Source: Caprimulgus europaeus (lineage: Eukaryota > Chordata > Aves > Caprimulgiformes > Caprimulgidae). Taken from it: a stretch of DNA of 64,000 bases. The notes beneath the pieces were generated by a model, which was not told the origin of the DNA, made no database searches, and saw only the letters and a program-made list of their open reading frames with translations. This document shows, piece after piece, positions 1 to 12,315 of the stretch. Every line of letters begins with the position of its first letter. The stretch's first letter is position 1. The position numbers were made by a program, and so were the translations under genes. The stretch is from assembly GCA_907165065.1 (NCBI GenBank), contig OU015550.1:4251501-4315500 (forward strand), read 5' to 3'.

Positions 1-3000
1 CTGAAACTACTGAGCTCAGCCCACATCTTCCAGACCCGGGATGGGGAGGGGGGAAGGCTGGAGAAAAACCTTGCAAGAAGATCCAGCTTCTCATCTATGG
101 ACACACTGCAAATGCCACTGGGCACTCGTGCCTGTGATCCTGCCTCCTGGGCACAGCACGAGCACGAGCAGGGAGCACCTCTTTGTGCTTCACCTCTCTC
201 CTTTTGCCTTTCTTTTCCATGCAAAACCCAGTGGAGACATGGATTATGTTGATCCAAAATCCAAGACCTTTGGTAAATGGGAATTTGGAATTATTCCAGC
301 CTTTCCTTTCAGGCTGGATCTAAAATGCCAGGATTTATTACCACTGTGGTCATGTCATCCTGGAAACAGCTGTATCTATTTATCCATCCCCTGTCTGTCT
401 AGCTCCATCTCTTTCCTCCTTCCCCATCCATCTTTCTGCCACCTTCACACCATCCTTCACCCCTGCTGATCTCATCTGCTCCCGTGGGATGAAGCATCAC
501 CACACACCAGGCTCTGCTCCAGTTGGATGGATTTGGCCAACTTTTCCCAAGGGCGAGCTCCAGCCCTTCACGTTCACCCCACTAGATGGCAAAGGCAGAG
601 TGTTTGCAAACGCCTGACCTCAACTTTGGACTGCAAACTCACTCTCTGCTGTTTACCTTCCTTCTGGGGTGGCTTGATTGTCTCATGGACATGCCCACGC
701 AGCTGGGGAATAGCCCAGGTGCTCGGTGTTGGCAGAGGAGGGATTAAAAGGAGCTGCAGAGGGGAAAGAAGGGTTTGCTTCGTGTGGGAGGAGAGTGAGG
801 TAGGTGGAGAGATGGCTCTGGGGGTGTTGGTTTTGCAGGGATTTAAACTTTTGAAGAGGAATGAGGTGGCTCTAGGGGGGGTTTACTGGGGGAGAGTTGA
901 GATTTAGTGGTGTTGGTTCACCTTGGGTGGCTCTTAGGTCCCCTTGTACCTCAGGGGAGGTGGGAATGGGTTGGGGCTGGTTTTGAGAGGGGGTTGCTGG
1001 GGGCTCAGCCCCACTGTTCTGTTGGTGCAGGTATTAACTGTGTTCTGTCCTTGCTGCTGCCAAAGTGGTGGGGGAAGAAACCAGTGCCTGTCTGCAGCAT
1101 GGTGCAGGGAATGGCAAACCCCTTCTGCTGCTGGCCCCATGGCCCTTTCCCACCCTGCTGAAGCATCCCATGGGGGTGGGATGTCCCCAGACCCTCCCCG
1201 AGCATCCCAGTGGGGCTGGATGGATCCTGTGTGGAGGCACAGAGCCTTCCCAGGGCTGGAGATGGCAATGGGTGTTAGAGAGGCTCTGCTGAGCCCTCCT
1301 GCCCATGGGACAGTCCTACTCCAGTTGAACCCAGCTCAGCAATGTGTCCATGCTCCAGCCACCCTCTCTGTCACCCTTGCTGCCCCTTGTCCCTTAGGCT
1401 GTGCCTGGGCAGCTGGGAGTCCTGGCTCCTCTCCATCCCCTGATGGCTGCAGCTCTACCCAGCTGATGCTTTGGCTTACGTGGCTCCTGAGGGGCAGGGT
1501 CACCACCTGGCCCTGGGGACATGCTGGAATTTTAAGCCATTTCTGTGGAGAAGGCTTTATAGGATTGCACAGCCTGTCCTGTGCATGTAGGGGACTGTGC
1601 ATCTCTGCTGAGACCCACGTGCCACGCTGCCAGTCTGCCACAGGTACTGCCTGAGCCTGGCTAACAGGGCTGGCAGAGGATCAGCCAGGGAGCAGAACTG
1701 GTGCAGGACCTGTGTTAGAAGCCATGAGCTGGAGCTGTCAAAGGCAAAATGTTGATCTGATCTCCAGAACATTTGCTGAGTAACAGCAGGAGCTGTGGAG
1801 CTTCAAAGTGGTCTCTGCTCGGAAATGGTGGCAGCCCCACTGCTGGAGACAGTTAAATAATGTGGGGCAGTGGGAGCAGCCCTGGTTGGAGGGGATGGGT
1901 GAGAGGTGGCTGCTCCCACACTGTTTTGCTTTAGAGATGTGCAGGGAGCTGTGTTCCTGGTACAGGGTGTGCAGGGATGGAGAGGGAGGAGCAGACTAAC
2001 TCCAGGCATTAACCTCCATCCTCTTGTCCTCCCTGGCTGGACCCATGGCTGCCCTCTCCCTGGGCACACAGCAGCTTGTATCCTGCCTGTCCCTCTTGTT
2101 CCCCTCCATCCCTCCTCCCTCACCCAGTGAGCATCTCCATCTGTAATTCATGCAGCTCTCCTCCCTCCATCTCTCTGCCTCTCAAGGTCACCTTCCTCTC
2201 CTGGGCTGGATTTTCACATATTGATTGCTTGGCTCTAACAGCCGCCGTCTCCGTGAGCTCCCAATCTCACGCCAGCTCAGCATCTTGTCACTCTCTGGGA
2301 GCAGCATCTCCATATGGGCCCCCCCATCCTCATCCATCCTGCCCTCCCCCTCCACGCTCTCCTCCCAGCCCTGGCCATGCATCATTAACCAGCACCAAAA
2401 CAGAGGTGGGAAAGTCTTCAAGCCCTGGAGGAGAGCAGCCTTCTCCCTTCTCTGTCTCCTGGGAAGCGTGACATGAGCATGCTCCTTCCCTTAGTGATTT
2501 AGGAGGAGCTGGGACAGTGTGTGGCATCCTTGCAGGGTCTCAGAGTGCTGCTACGCCTGTCTGTGAGCTTCCTCCATCCTCTTCTGCTCAGGTTTCCTCT
2601 CATGGGTCCTTGTCCCCTGGTGGGAAATGAGTTCCTCTTCCATCACATGAGCATCCTCATCCCTTCGTCTCCTCATGCCCATTCCTCTCCTCAACCAGAT
2701 TTCTTCTCTGCTCTCCTCCATGACCAGGAGCTCACTGGGCCATGTCCCTTGGCCACCACCTGGGGACAGAGCCATCCTTTTCTGTCCTTCTCAGCCAGGG
2801 CATCCCAGGCAGCTCACAGGTCAGGAGCAGAGCGGTGGTGGCCAGGATTTGGGATCTGAAACAGGAATTGGAGCAGGAGGAGGATGGAGACTTTTAGCCC
2901 CTCTGGAACCCAGGCAGGCTGGGAAGAGGCTACAGAGATGACACAGCTCTCCCTGTCCAGTTGCAGTGGCCATGTCAGTGCCATCCCATCCCTGATGACC

Positions 3001-3610
3001 CCACAGTACCAGCCCTGTCCCCAACCCACGCCCAGAACACGCAACCAGTGGGTTTATTGGCAAAAGTGCAGAAATCAATGGCAGGATGGAAAAAAGGCCA
3101 CTGAGCTGTGGATGCTGACAAGCTCCTGGCCTCCTCCAGGCTAGAAATCACCCTTAAACGCTGCTGGGGAGGAAGTGCTGTGGCCCAGCTTGCTGGGCGA
3201 GTGAGGCAGGGATGATAAGAGCTTTATTTATAGCACTTGACTGGCTGCTGGCTCAGGGCACCGATCTGTGCTTCGCGTGCGATCCTTCGGGGCGGCTGTT
3301 TGTGCAGCTCACGGCTGGAGCCCTCACACAGCCCCCCCAAAGCCATCAGCAGCTCCCACCACCCGAAATCAGGGCAGGAATTGGGATGGGTTTGATGTGT
3401 CCCCAACTTGGGCAGCTGGCCTGGGACCAGGATCTCTCAGACTGACCAGAAACTGATTTTCCTGCCTATATTTATAGGGCATTCCATATGGAGAAACCCC
3501 AACTGGTGCTTTAGGATCCAAGAGGTTGTACATCCCTAACACTAATGGAATAATTAATTGTGGCTACTTGAGGAGGTCTGTGTTGCTGCTCAGTTTCCAG
3601 ATATGTCCTC
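1..3610. other. intergenic stretch, no gene recognised
   Basis: GC-moderate sequence with scattered polypyrimidine runs (for example around 2,100-2,400 and 2,560-2,720). Open frames occur on both strands but none shows a family signature, codon periodicity or credible flanking splice sites. No tRNA, repeat family or promoter is recognised. Confidence 0.6.
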
Positions 3611-3724
3611 TTTTTTGGGGTTGGTGTTTTGGGGTTTTTTGTTTGTTTGTTTGGGGGTTTTTTGTGTTTGTTTTTTTTTGTGGGGCTTTTTTTTTGGTTT
3701 TTGGTTTGTTGGGATTTTTTTTAG
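3611..3724 (+). repeat. G/T-only low-complexity tract
   Basis: About 114 bases contain almost only G and T on the + strand, with a single C near 3,686 and a single A near 3,714. Runs of four to five G are separated by T runs, so the + strand could form G-quadruplexes. A complementary A/C-rich tract follows at 3,863-3,892. Confidence 0.85.
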
Positions 3725-3862
3725 GATCCCAGTTCTGGAGTTCATTAGATGGGAGCTGCAAGGACTTTGGAGATGAAAACTCTGTTCATGAATTATCACT
3801 GGGGTGTAGACAGCTGCCCAGGCCCCTTCAGGGAAACTCAACAATGGGAATAGAGGAGGGAA

Positions 3863-3892
3863 TAAAAAAAAACCAAAAACCAACCCCAAACC
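3863..3892 (+). repeat. A/C-rich low-complexity tract
   Basis: About 30 bases made only of A and C after an A run, including CCAACCCCAAACC. Its composition is roughly complementary to the G/T tract 140 bases upstream, so the two could pair as a loose hairpin. Similar A/C tracts recur at 13.1, 24.7, 26.1 and 53.2 kb. Confidence 0.75.
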
Positions 3893-5044
3893 TGCTTGGG
3901 CTTTTCCTCTCCCCATTTTCCACTTCATCACTGGAAAAAGGAGAAGCAAAAGGAAGAGAAAGAAGAAAATACATTCTTTTCTTCTTCACATCCCCCATTC
4001 TCCCACATGGTGAATATTTAGTATAAAAAGAATCTGGAAGATCATCCCTCTCCCTGCAACTGACTGAGGGTCTCCTAAAGGCTGGGGGTGTCTGCAGCAC
4101 CCCAGGGCTTTTTCCAGCTCTCCTTCTCCACCCTGTTAAGGAGCAAGTGGCTCCAGGACTCCTTGCCATGAGCTGCTCCAGGATGGGAGATGTCACCAAG
4201 ACACAGCTATTATTAGCAACCTAGCGTTAGGTCTTGTCAACAGGAGCCCTGACGCCTGGGAGAGGCTCTGTGACAGGAGGCACGTGTCCCCTGGGAGGGG
4301 GGACCCCCCTTCCCCCCCAGCTTAACCCAATTCCTGCAGAGGGAAGAGCTCAGAGGGGCCTGGATCTGGGTGAGGGGGCTTCAGAGAGGCTGGGGGTGAT
4401 GGAGCTGAGATGAGGAAGGCTCTGCTGGAAACACCTCTCCCATGGAGATGTGGTTGGTCTGGATGCTCGAGCTCGTGTCATGGAGCTGATGTCCCTCATC
4501 AGCCAAGAGTGACAGTGTCACCTCCTCAGGGGGGGTGAAAGCTTCTTGGTGTCTCCCCAAAATGGGGGTATTCCTCCCACCCCAGGAACACCTGGTTCCT
4601 CCCCCCAAGCAGCTCTGGCAGGAGAAGAGTTCCTCCAGCATCATTTCCAAGGTGACTCTGTTCCTGCACTGTCTCCCACCGCCGGCTGAGCAAGCCAAGC
4701 TGTCTGCCCAGGGAGAAATGATGAAATGGAAACAAATACCAGTAAGTGTGGTTCTTCCATGCTGCCAGCCAGGTTTTTCCAGGGCTGTTGAGACAAGGAC
4801 CAGTGTCCTGCTGGTCATACAGATCTCCTGCACTGAGGATTCATTTCCCAGCTCCTGGCTTTAGATTTTATTTTATTATTATTTTTTTTTAAGTTGACCT
4901 GAAGCCAAACTCTTTCAAGCATGTGTGGCCACAGGTTGGTTTAGGGGTGATGCACCCCTAAGGAAGAGCTTGGCATGGCAGCAGCCGGCGTGTTGGTGTG
5001 CCATGGACCCCAGGAGGGAGGAGGAGAGCCAAGCTTGGCGTGCC

Positions 5045-5345
5045 TGATTGATCGCCGTCTTTTAAAATAACCAGCCGGAGCTTGGATCTTCCGTTTCTGT
5101 AGGATGTGGAAAACCTGGAGAGAGGGGGAAGAGAGAAACAGCTTTGAGAGAGTGAGTGCGAGTTATTGCTAATTTATGATCAGAGAAATATATGTTGGAG
5201 TTGGAAGATTACAGGGAAAGGACCTGGTGTTCAGCTGATGATAAATCTGCTTTATCGGGGGGTTGTCAAACGGCTTCCCCACAGGGCAAATTGTGGGAAG
5301 GCAGAACATAATTACCCCAAATTCCAATTTGAGTAATTATTTCTA
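5045..5345. promoter_or_regulatory. candidate conserved noncoding element (homeodomain/GATA motifs)
   Basis: An AT-rich island in GC-rich surroundings. It contains TGATTGAT near 5,046, a GATGATAAAT and TTATC pair around 5,236-5,256, and two TAATTA-type homeodomain cores near 5,309 and 5,334. Motif clustering in a long gene-free stretch is typical of vertebrate enhancers. Conservation cannot be tested from one sequence, so this is inference. Confidence 0.22.
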
Positions 5346-7194
5346 CCTACCTGTCACTCCCCTGGTGCTTTCAGCTGGATGGAGAGGTTTTGCTTCCCAT
5401 TGCCTCTTTACTTTAAGAGCCAAAGCCATTGTGCAGCACTGCTGGGCTCTCTGAAGAGCTGGGGGGGAGGCACTTACCTGTGAGGCTTTGGGGTTCAATG
5501 CTGTCCCACCCCACCCCAAGAACAACCCTTTCACTCTTTGTTTTTCCCATGGATGCTGGGTGAGGGCTGTCAGACATCGCTTTCTGTGCCACATTTGCAC
5601 CCAGGCAGCGAGGAGGTGGGTGGACCAGGGTGGGGGGAATTTGGGGAGCTGCTTCCCAGGATGTCCTTGCCCTTATAGAGTGGACAGCACCCTCTTGACT
5701 AGTGAGGACCCATGGGGAGACCCCATGTATATGGCCATGACATTGATTGTTCTCCCCCATGTGCATCCCTGGGATGGGTGACACGTGGATGGGGGTTGGA
5801 GGGATGTTGGCAGCTGGGGACACCCAGCCTGTGTCCCCTCTCCCTGTCCCCCTGGGCTCTGTGCCACGGCAGTGAGGTAATCGAGGGTTTTACTGCAGTG
5901 GGCCGTGGACAGCTTTTCTAAGCATCGTCTCTTAATGCTTCTCCGAAGAGCCAGGCAGGCTACTGAGCACATTAGGAATCGATGCACATCACAAATGGAT
6001 TGCCTGTGCTCTCTCTGGCTGTCTCCACGCTTGCCCCCTCCCCAGCATGGCCAGGGCTGCCCCGTGCCAGCTCTGCCCTCCCAGTGTCACCCAGATGATG
6101 TGGAGACACCAGGGACATGTCCCCACAGTTCAGGGCTGTAGCAGGCAGCTCCATCCACACCCCAGTCCCACCAGGATGGACCATCAGCTCCAGGTGAAGC
6201 AGCCAGGCTGCTCCCCCCTCACCTTCCCCCTGGGACTCGTTTGGGATGGAATGAGTGACAAATGTCTGCACGGGCCAGCCAAGCAGAGAGGGAAAAAAAT
6301 GACCTCGAGGAGAGCAGGGATGAGTTCTGCATCTCAAGTGGCTCCTCAGGAGATGCCAGACTGTCCCTCCTGTGAGGACAGGGGACCCATCACTTCCCAG
6401 AGCCTCTGTCTGTGGAGCAGAAAATAACAGTGGTGATGGCACAACGAGTTTGATTGCAGAAGGTAGAAGCATTTGGAAAAGCGATTGCTGTGCCCGCAGC
6501 GTGGGGGTCGGCTTTTCTCTCGTGGGAGTTTCCTCCAGCTCCATCAACAGATTATTCTGATTTACCCCCTTGTTAGTGAAAGGAGAATCAGATCCTAAAA
6601 GAGCTCTGAGATGTGCTGGTCATGCACCCAAACCTGTGCCAGCCCTCTTCCCTTCCCAGCTCTGTGTGCTTGTGGCAAAGAGGGGATGAGAACTCCGTAG
6701 ATGAGGGAAACTGAGGCACAGAGTGAAAGGGGCATTTCCCAAGGACTCAGTGAGCCATGGGACAAGACCCCAGTCCCTCACATGCCTCTGGCCAGGAAAT
6801 CACCTGTGGTGACCCCTGGCTCAGCACAGGGATGGAGAGCCCTGCATGGGGGTTTGGGGATGCTGGAGTCCTCCATGGGAGGGGAGTAGTGGGGGCTGTG
6901 GAGCAGGGTTGAGGTGACTTGAGTCAGGGCCCCACTTGGCATCTTAAATGCTCTTTTTTCTGCTCAAACACAAATTATTCCATTTCCCTATGAACCTCCT
7001 GCCTGGATTCCAGGCTGCTTCATGTCCTGAAGAGACAGAGGACACACATGCTGGTGGCTGGGATCAGAGGGACACCTGCATGGACAGACAGGACTGCATT
7101 GGGGCATCTCTTAGGTAAGCAGGTGGAGAAGGAGAAGCAGAGGGAGCTGGTCTCTGGCAGATCATGAGGTGGCTTTGCCAAGAGGTTGATTAGG

Positions 7195-7500
7195 CTGGGA
7201 GGATCCCCACGACATCAAAGCCGGGTTTGCCCTTCCCGAGCCGGCTGCTCCTCACGCCACTGCCGGCACCGCGCGTGGCGATGCCCGGACCTGGCTCACG
7301 TGGCTCCGCTGCTAAAACTTGCATGAGGACATGCCCAAAAATCAATAGTTGTGCTTCTGAATTAATGATCAGCGAGTGGATCGATGCAGCCTGCCCCGTG
7401 CGTGCTGTATTGCTAATGAACACCAGCAGTGGGAGCGCGGGAAGGGCCAGCGACGCTGCCGCAGCGCCTTCTGCATCTCTATTTATTTGTGGCTTTAAGT
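7195..7500. promoter_or_regulatory. candidate conserved noncoding element with CpG-rich left half
   Basis: The left half is CpG-rich (about 7,200-7,310). The right half changes abruptly to AT-rich sequence with AATCAATAG, GAATTAATGATCAG and ATCGATGC motifs (about 7,335-7,390). An open frame covers it but has no recognisable family and no flanking splice sites. The mix resembles an enhancer or an orphan CpG island more than an exon. Confidence 0.22.
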
Positions 7501-8109
7501 AGATTTCTTTTCCATTTGCTCCCAGAGCTCCTTTAAGCAGAGAGCAGGTGATTTCTGTGAATGAGACCTGGTGTGTGCATGCTGTGGGGAGGGGGCTGCT
7601 GGTTTTTGGAGGGATTGGAAAGGGCCGATGGCTCTGAGCTCCGCACTGGAAGGGGTTGAATCAGAGGCAGGCTCTATAAATATATATGTGGGTAATTTCT
7701 AATCGAACACTACAGCTCTTGGTGCTGGCATGTGTCACTCTCGTGGCATTATCTCTACAATTAGAGCTTTTTTTTTTTCCTCCCCACAATTGCATAAGAA
7801 CCTCTCGGTGAGTCATTGGGTTTGGGGGGAGAGGAGCGAACGGCGGCGGCTCGGAGGCGGCTGCGCCTGCACGCGTGTGAGGTGTGAAAATCAACCGCTC
7901 AGGTGCTCTCTGATTTGCAACTTACTCCTGAGCAAACCTTGTTCCCAACCACCCACCACACCACTGCCCTCCCCAATGTCACTGCCAGCACCCTGCCTTG
8001 GGGACACTTGGCTGTCCCCATGCCATTGAGTTCTCTGTCTGTCCAGCATCGCCTTCTGCTGGGGGTTTATTTTTGTCCTTGTCATCGTGGCTCTGTTTGT
8101 GTGTTGATG

Positions 8110-8245
8110 ACCCTTTGGCTCTGATAATAACATGTTTCAGATCCCTGATTAAAACCTCTGCAGTGTCAGAATCAATAAACATTGGCAGCTGAGACCATAA
8201 TAAGTATAATAATCCCCATTAGGGTAACGAATGGGGGGGAGAGTG
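8110..8245. promoter_or_regulatory. candidate enhancer-like motif cluster
   Basis: This segment holds CTGATAATAAC (GATA core), TGATTAAAA, AATCAATAAAC (forkhead/PBX-like) and an E-box CAGCTG at 8,186-8,191, followed by CCCCATTAGGG, a homeodomain core inside a short palindrome. The neighbouring 8,395-8,440 region has CTATTAATTATGG. It is reported on motif density alone. Confidence 0.22.
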
Positions 8246-11200
8246 CAGGGCTGCTAATATGGTCATGCCACAGATCTGCTTCGATCAGCCGGAGCTGCAG
8301 CATCCTCCCACGAGGGACAGGGACAGTGGCTGCCTCGATATGTCCCCAGTATCAACAGAGTCCCCACTCTGGTTGTTGTGATGCCTTGTGTGCCCCAGCT
8401 TGGAAATTTGGCTTTGCACTATTAATTATGGGGTTTATTTTTGGGGACATGTGTGTGACTGATGTCCCCAGCACACGAGGTGCAGCCAAGGGAATTGCTT
8501 ATCCTGCCCCAAAGCTCCAAGAAAATCTAAAGACTGAGATTATCGAGCAGGGGGAAATTCCTGCTCCGACCCATGCTGCCTATTTATCTTGTAGAGATTG
8601 AGTGTGGCAAGGGCTGGGAGGGAGTGGAACGTCAGTGGCATTAAAGTAGCTGCCCAGGAAAAATATAAAAATCAATATGTAATTGTGGCCCCATCGATCT
8701 GCGGCTCCGGCGCTGTGGCTCTCCGCTGTGCTTTGATCAGGTTTCATGGTCACAAATGAGAGACTCTCAGTAACTGGGGATATTAAACGATGCCAAACAC
8801 TTTTCAGGTGAAAAACTATAGAATTTTTCCTTAAATAAACCCAAAATAGTGCAGCAGCCACAGGGCTGGGCACACTTTTTGCAGGAGGGTTTCTTTTTAT
8901 TGCCTCTCTGCTGGAACTTCCCTGAGAAGCTGGAGCAAAGCTCCCTGCCCATGGCCACTGCTTTGTCCCCTCCAACTGCAAAAACCACCTCTGACACCCC
9001 AAAACCTGCTGACCAAGCCCTGCTGCAGGTCCATGGCCATGGAAATGCCTCCAGCAATGGGGTTTGGGGGGCTGCACATGTTTTGGGGGCAAAATCTCAT
9101 CGTGTGCCATGGGGATAAGACCAGTCCCAGGCAGAACTGGTTGGTAATTTTTAGAAAAGAAAAAAATAAATTGGTTTTGCTTGAAAAATGGAGGTTTGTT
9201 GAAACCCAGCATGTTTATAGAAAAACATCAGTTTCAACAGATTTCTATTTCAACATGTTTTTTAGAAGAAAAAGGAAAGCTTTCCAAATTGTCAAAAGAC
9301 CCCAGTTGAACACTTTCTCGGCAGAGCATAATCCATTTCTCAGCTCCAAATTACTTTTCATTTTGCAATGTAAGTAAATATGTTGCAAAATCCCCTTTTG
9401 AAAGGGGGCTGAAATCCCACTGAAATAGTTGGGGAGGAACTCGGTGACAGACTGGGATTAACTCCTTCCAGCCTGGGGTCTGGATTTTTCCAACAATATC
9501 CTTTTCCCTTTCTTTTCACTGATGGTTTTTCAACCCGCTGCAGGGTGGTTAATATCAGCAATTCCTTCCTGGTGAGGAAATTGCTTCATCTACAGGCACC
9601 AAGTATTAAGGGCTGGCAGGGTACCCTGCGTGGGGGCAGAACAGCTCATTTTTGTGCTATTTTTCTCTGATTTACCCTAATTCTGCAGCATTTTGACTGG
9701 TTTGGCTAAGGAAAGGATACTGGTGGATGGTCTGGTCCACTGCAGGGATTTCTTCCATGTGATGTTTTGTGACCAGATCGCTGGAAGATCTTGTTGTTGC
9801 ACTGATTCAGTAATAATTCCCTTCAGCAAGGCGTGGGATGACATCTCTGATAGGGACCACCTCCATCCATTTGAGTCTGCATCTTATCTGAGCCGTTGCA
9901 ATTGCAGGTTGGAAATCCAGCCTGGGGAGCTCAGGGCATTGGCACCTCCATGGTTTTCCTTGGGAGTTTTGTTGGAGCCCAGAGCAACGCTCTCTGCTTG
10001 CTGGGGAAATTGGGATGCCTCATCAGTATGCACAATAGAATAAAATATGCAAATGTGAGATTTATTCTGTTTAATAAACTGGCATCTCCATAGATTTTTT
10101 TTTTTTTGCATTTGCCTAATCAAATTAATGACTTAATTCCAGATTTTAGTTTTGCCACAGAGGAGGGTAGAGGGCTGCACCCATCTGAGAGGGATGCTGT
10201 GGTGGAGTGAGGGCTCCCCAAATTCACAGCGGGATGCAGCCACCACCTCAGGGATGCAGGAGGATCTGGAGAAAGCTCTGGTTTGGTTCTGGACACTAAA
10301 AACTCTTCCAAAGCAGCCCCCTCCTGCCCTGCACAAGCTTTTCCAGACACAAGAGGGGTTTGGGAAGACTGGGAACCCCCAAACAGCATTGGGTTCCTGC
10401 TGGCAGTTGCATTAACGGCTCAACTTGATTTAACACAACGGTGACTGTGTTGGTGAGCGGCCAAACTCTGACCTGCTCTTCTCTTGATTATATCTGCTTG
10501 CAGATCTCATGCAACTCTTTAATCAAACACTTCAGTGCTTCTGTAGAGGTGGAAAGGATTTTGAGAATGGGGCTGGGTTGTTTGCAAACTTTTTCAGGCT
10601 TCAAGTGTGCTCCAAGCTTTCCTTTTTTTAAGAAAAAAAAAAAGGGAATGAAAGCCGGTGGCCAGGCTCAGGGTGTTTTGTCCTGGGGTAGCACAGGGAT
10701 TTATAGCAGAGCCCAGGGACATGGGGAATTGGACATCCTCTCCTTGCTGAGCCTGGTGGCACTTGGATCCTGCAAGGGCGTGTGGACAGGGCTGACCTAG
10801 GGTGGGGATTTGGTGTCCACGTGGACTTCAGTGGCTTTGGGTCCGATGTCTCCCTTGCAAACAAATGGGAACCTGCCATTATAACAAGCCCATAAATGCA
10901 TCTGTTAGTCTGTGATGGGTTGGCAGTGGGATATCCAGTTCTCAGCTGGGGAAGGTTTGAGGAAGGTGGAGGGATGCAGGGAAGAGCCAGGAGCTATTTC
11001 AGCTCCTTGTGCCACCCCCTTCCGCCTGCTGCTCCAACTCAAGTGCTAACAAATGCTTTACGAGGAGCTGTGCCAGCGATGCTCAGAGCACGCAGCACGA
11101 GAGCAGATCCTCACCCTGCCCCGTGCTGGGAAATCCCTTTGATGCTCAAGTGGCTGGAGGGGGAAGGAAGAGGAGTGGGCACAAGCGCATCCTGCTCGGA

Positions 11201-12127
11201 GCGACGAGCTGGTTCATTGAGCAGAGCCCTGGCAGGCTCCGCCACCTCCTTCTGCTGCTTTGCAGCCATAGCTGGTGGATTGGATAATTGCAGCAGGCTG
11301 GCTTTGTGCCTCCTCGCTGGAAAAGCTCTGCCTTCCTCTGTGCACCCGCAGCAAGACGGGTCTCTGACACTTCAGGAAGGAGAGTTGGTGCATCCCTACC
11401 CTCAGGGGCATGGAGAGGAGGCTGGTGATGAAGGATAAAGCCTGGAATGGGACAAAGATGCTCAGTGCTTGGGATGCAGCTGGAAGAAGGGGCAGAGTCT
11501 ATTCAGGACAAATCCCAGGGTTTTCCAAGCATCCTGTTGTGCTCCTTGCTTGCTTTCCCCTTCCTCCTGCCTTTGCGGAGAGAAGAGGAAGCGCTGGCAG
11601 CTTGACAAGGCTCAAGTGGCCTCTGGTAGCTGCTGGGCTGTTTTCCAGCAGTGAGGAGGATCTGAGCAGTGATGCTGAGGCTGTTTGGTGTTGTCATCCG
11701 TGACGCAGACGTGTCACCATCCCCTGGGGTCCCCGTGTAACAGCTTGTGCCAGCTCCTGCCGTCGCGACAGTTTCTGTCTCCGCAAGCGCAGGCACCTGG
11801 GGCAGGAGCGTCTGTGCCTGCAGCGGGAAGCTGGCCACAAAGCCTGGCTGTCCTGGGAAGTGCTGCAGTCACATCCTGGGGATGGAAATCCCTGCCTGGC
11901 TCCAAAGGACTCAGGAAAGGTGGGGGAGGATGTGCTGGATCTACCTGTCCCCTTAGACACCCCTCTGGCAGGGTGAAGTCAGATGCTGAAAGCACAGCAG
12001 GTCAGTGCTGATGCACAACTGGCTTCTCCCTGGGTTGTGTTGGATTTGCCTGCAGACAGCCAGCCCTGCCTGCAGCCCCTGGATGGAGGCAAGGGAGGAA
12101 TCTGAGAGAGCAGAAAGATCAAGGAAT

Positions 12128-12315
12128 GTGGTGAGACACTGGCCCAGGTTGCCCAGAGAAGCTGTGGCTGCTCCTCCCTGGAAGTGTTCTCGGCCAGGCT
12201 GGATGAGGCTTTGAGCAGCCTGGTCTAGTGGAAGGTGTCCCTGCTGATGGCAGGGGGGTTGGAACTGGCTGAGCTTTAAGGTCCCTTCCAATCCAAACCA
12301 GTCTGGGATTCTGTC
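12128..12315 (+). mobile_element. CR1 LINE 3' fragment
   Basis: Matches the well-known 3' end of the avian CR1 non-LTR retrotransposon. It includes CCCAGGTTGCCCAGAGAAGC, a GGAAGTGTTC block, the GGTCTAGTGGAAGGTGTCCC block and the terminal AAGGTCCCTTCCAA. It is severely 5'-truncated, as most CR1 copies are, and keeps no coding capacity. It belongs to the same subfamily as the copies at 25.6 and 45.0 kb. Confidence 0.93.

Larger units (their letters stand above)
3893..12127. other. intergenic stretch with candidate regulatory islands only
   Basis: No exon, RNA gene or interspersed repeat was recognised in these 8 kb. GC-rich sequence alternates with AT-rich islands near 5.1-5.35, 7.2-7.5, 8.1-8.7 and 9.1-9.4 kb. 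Three of these are listed separately as candidate regulatory elements. An 11-A run sits near 10,631 and a T run near 10,096. Confidence 0.55.
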
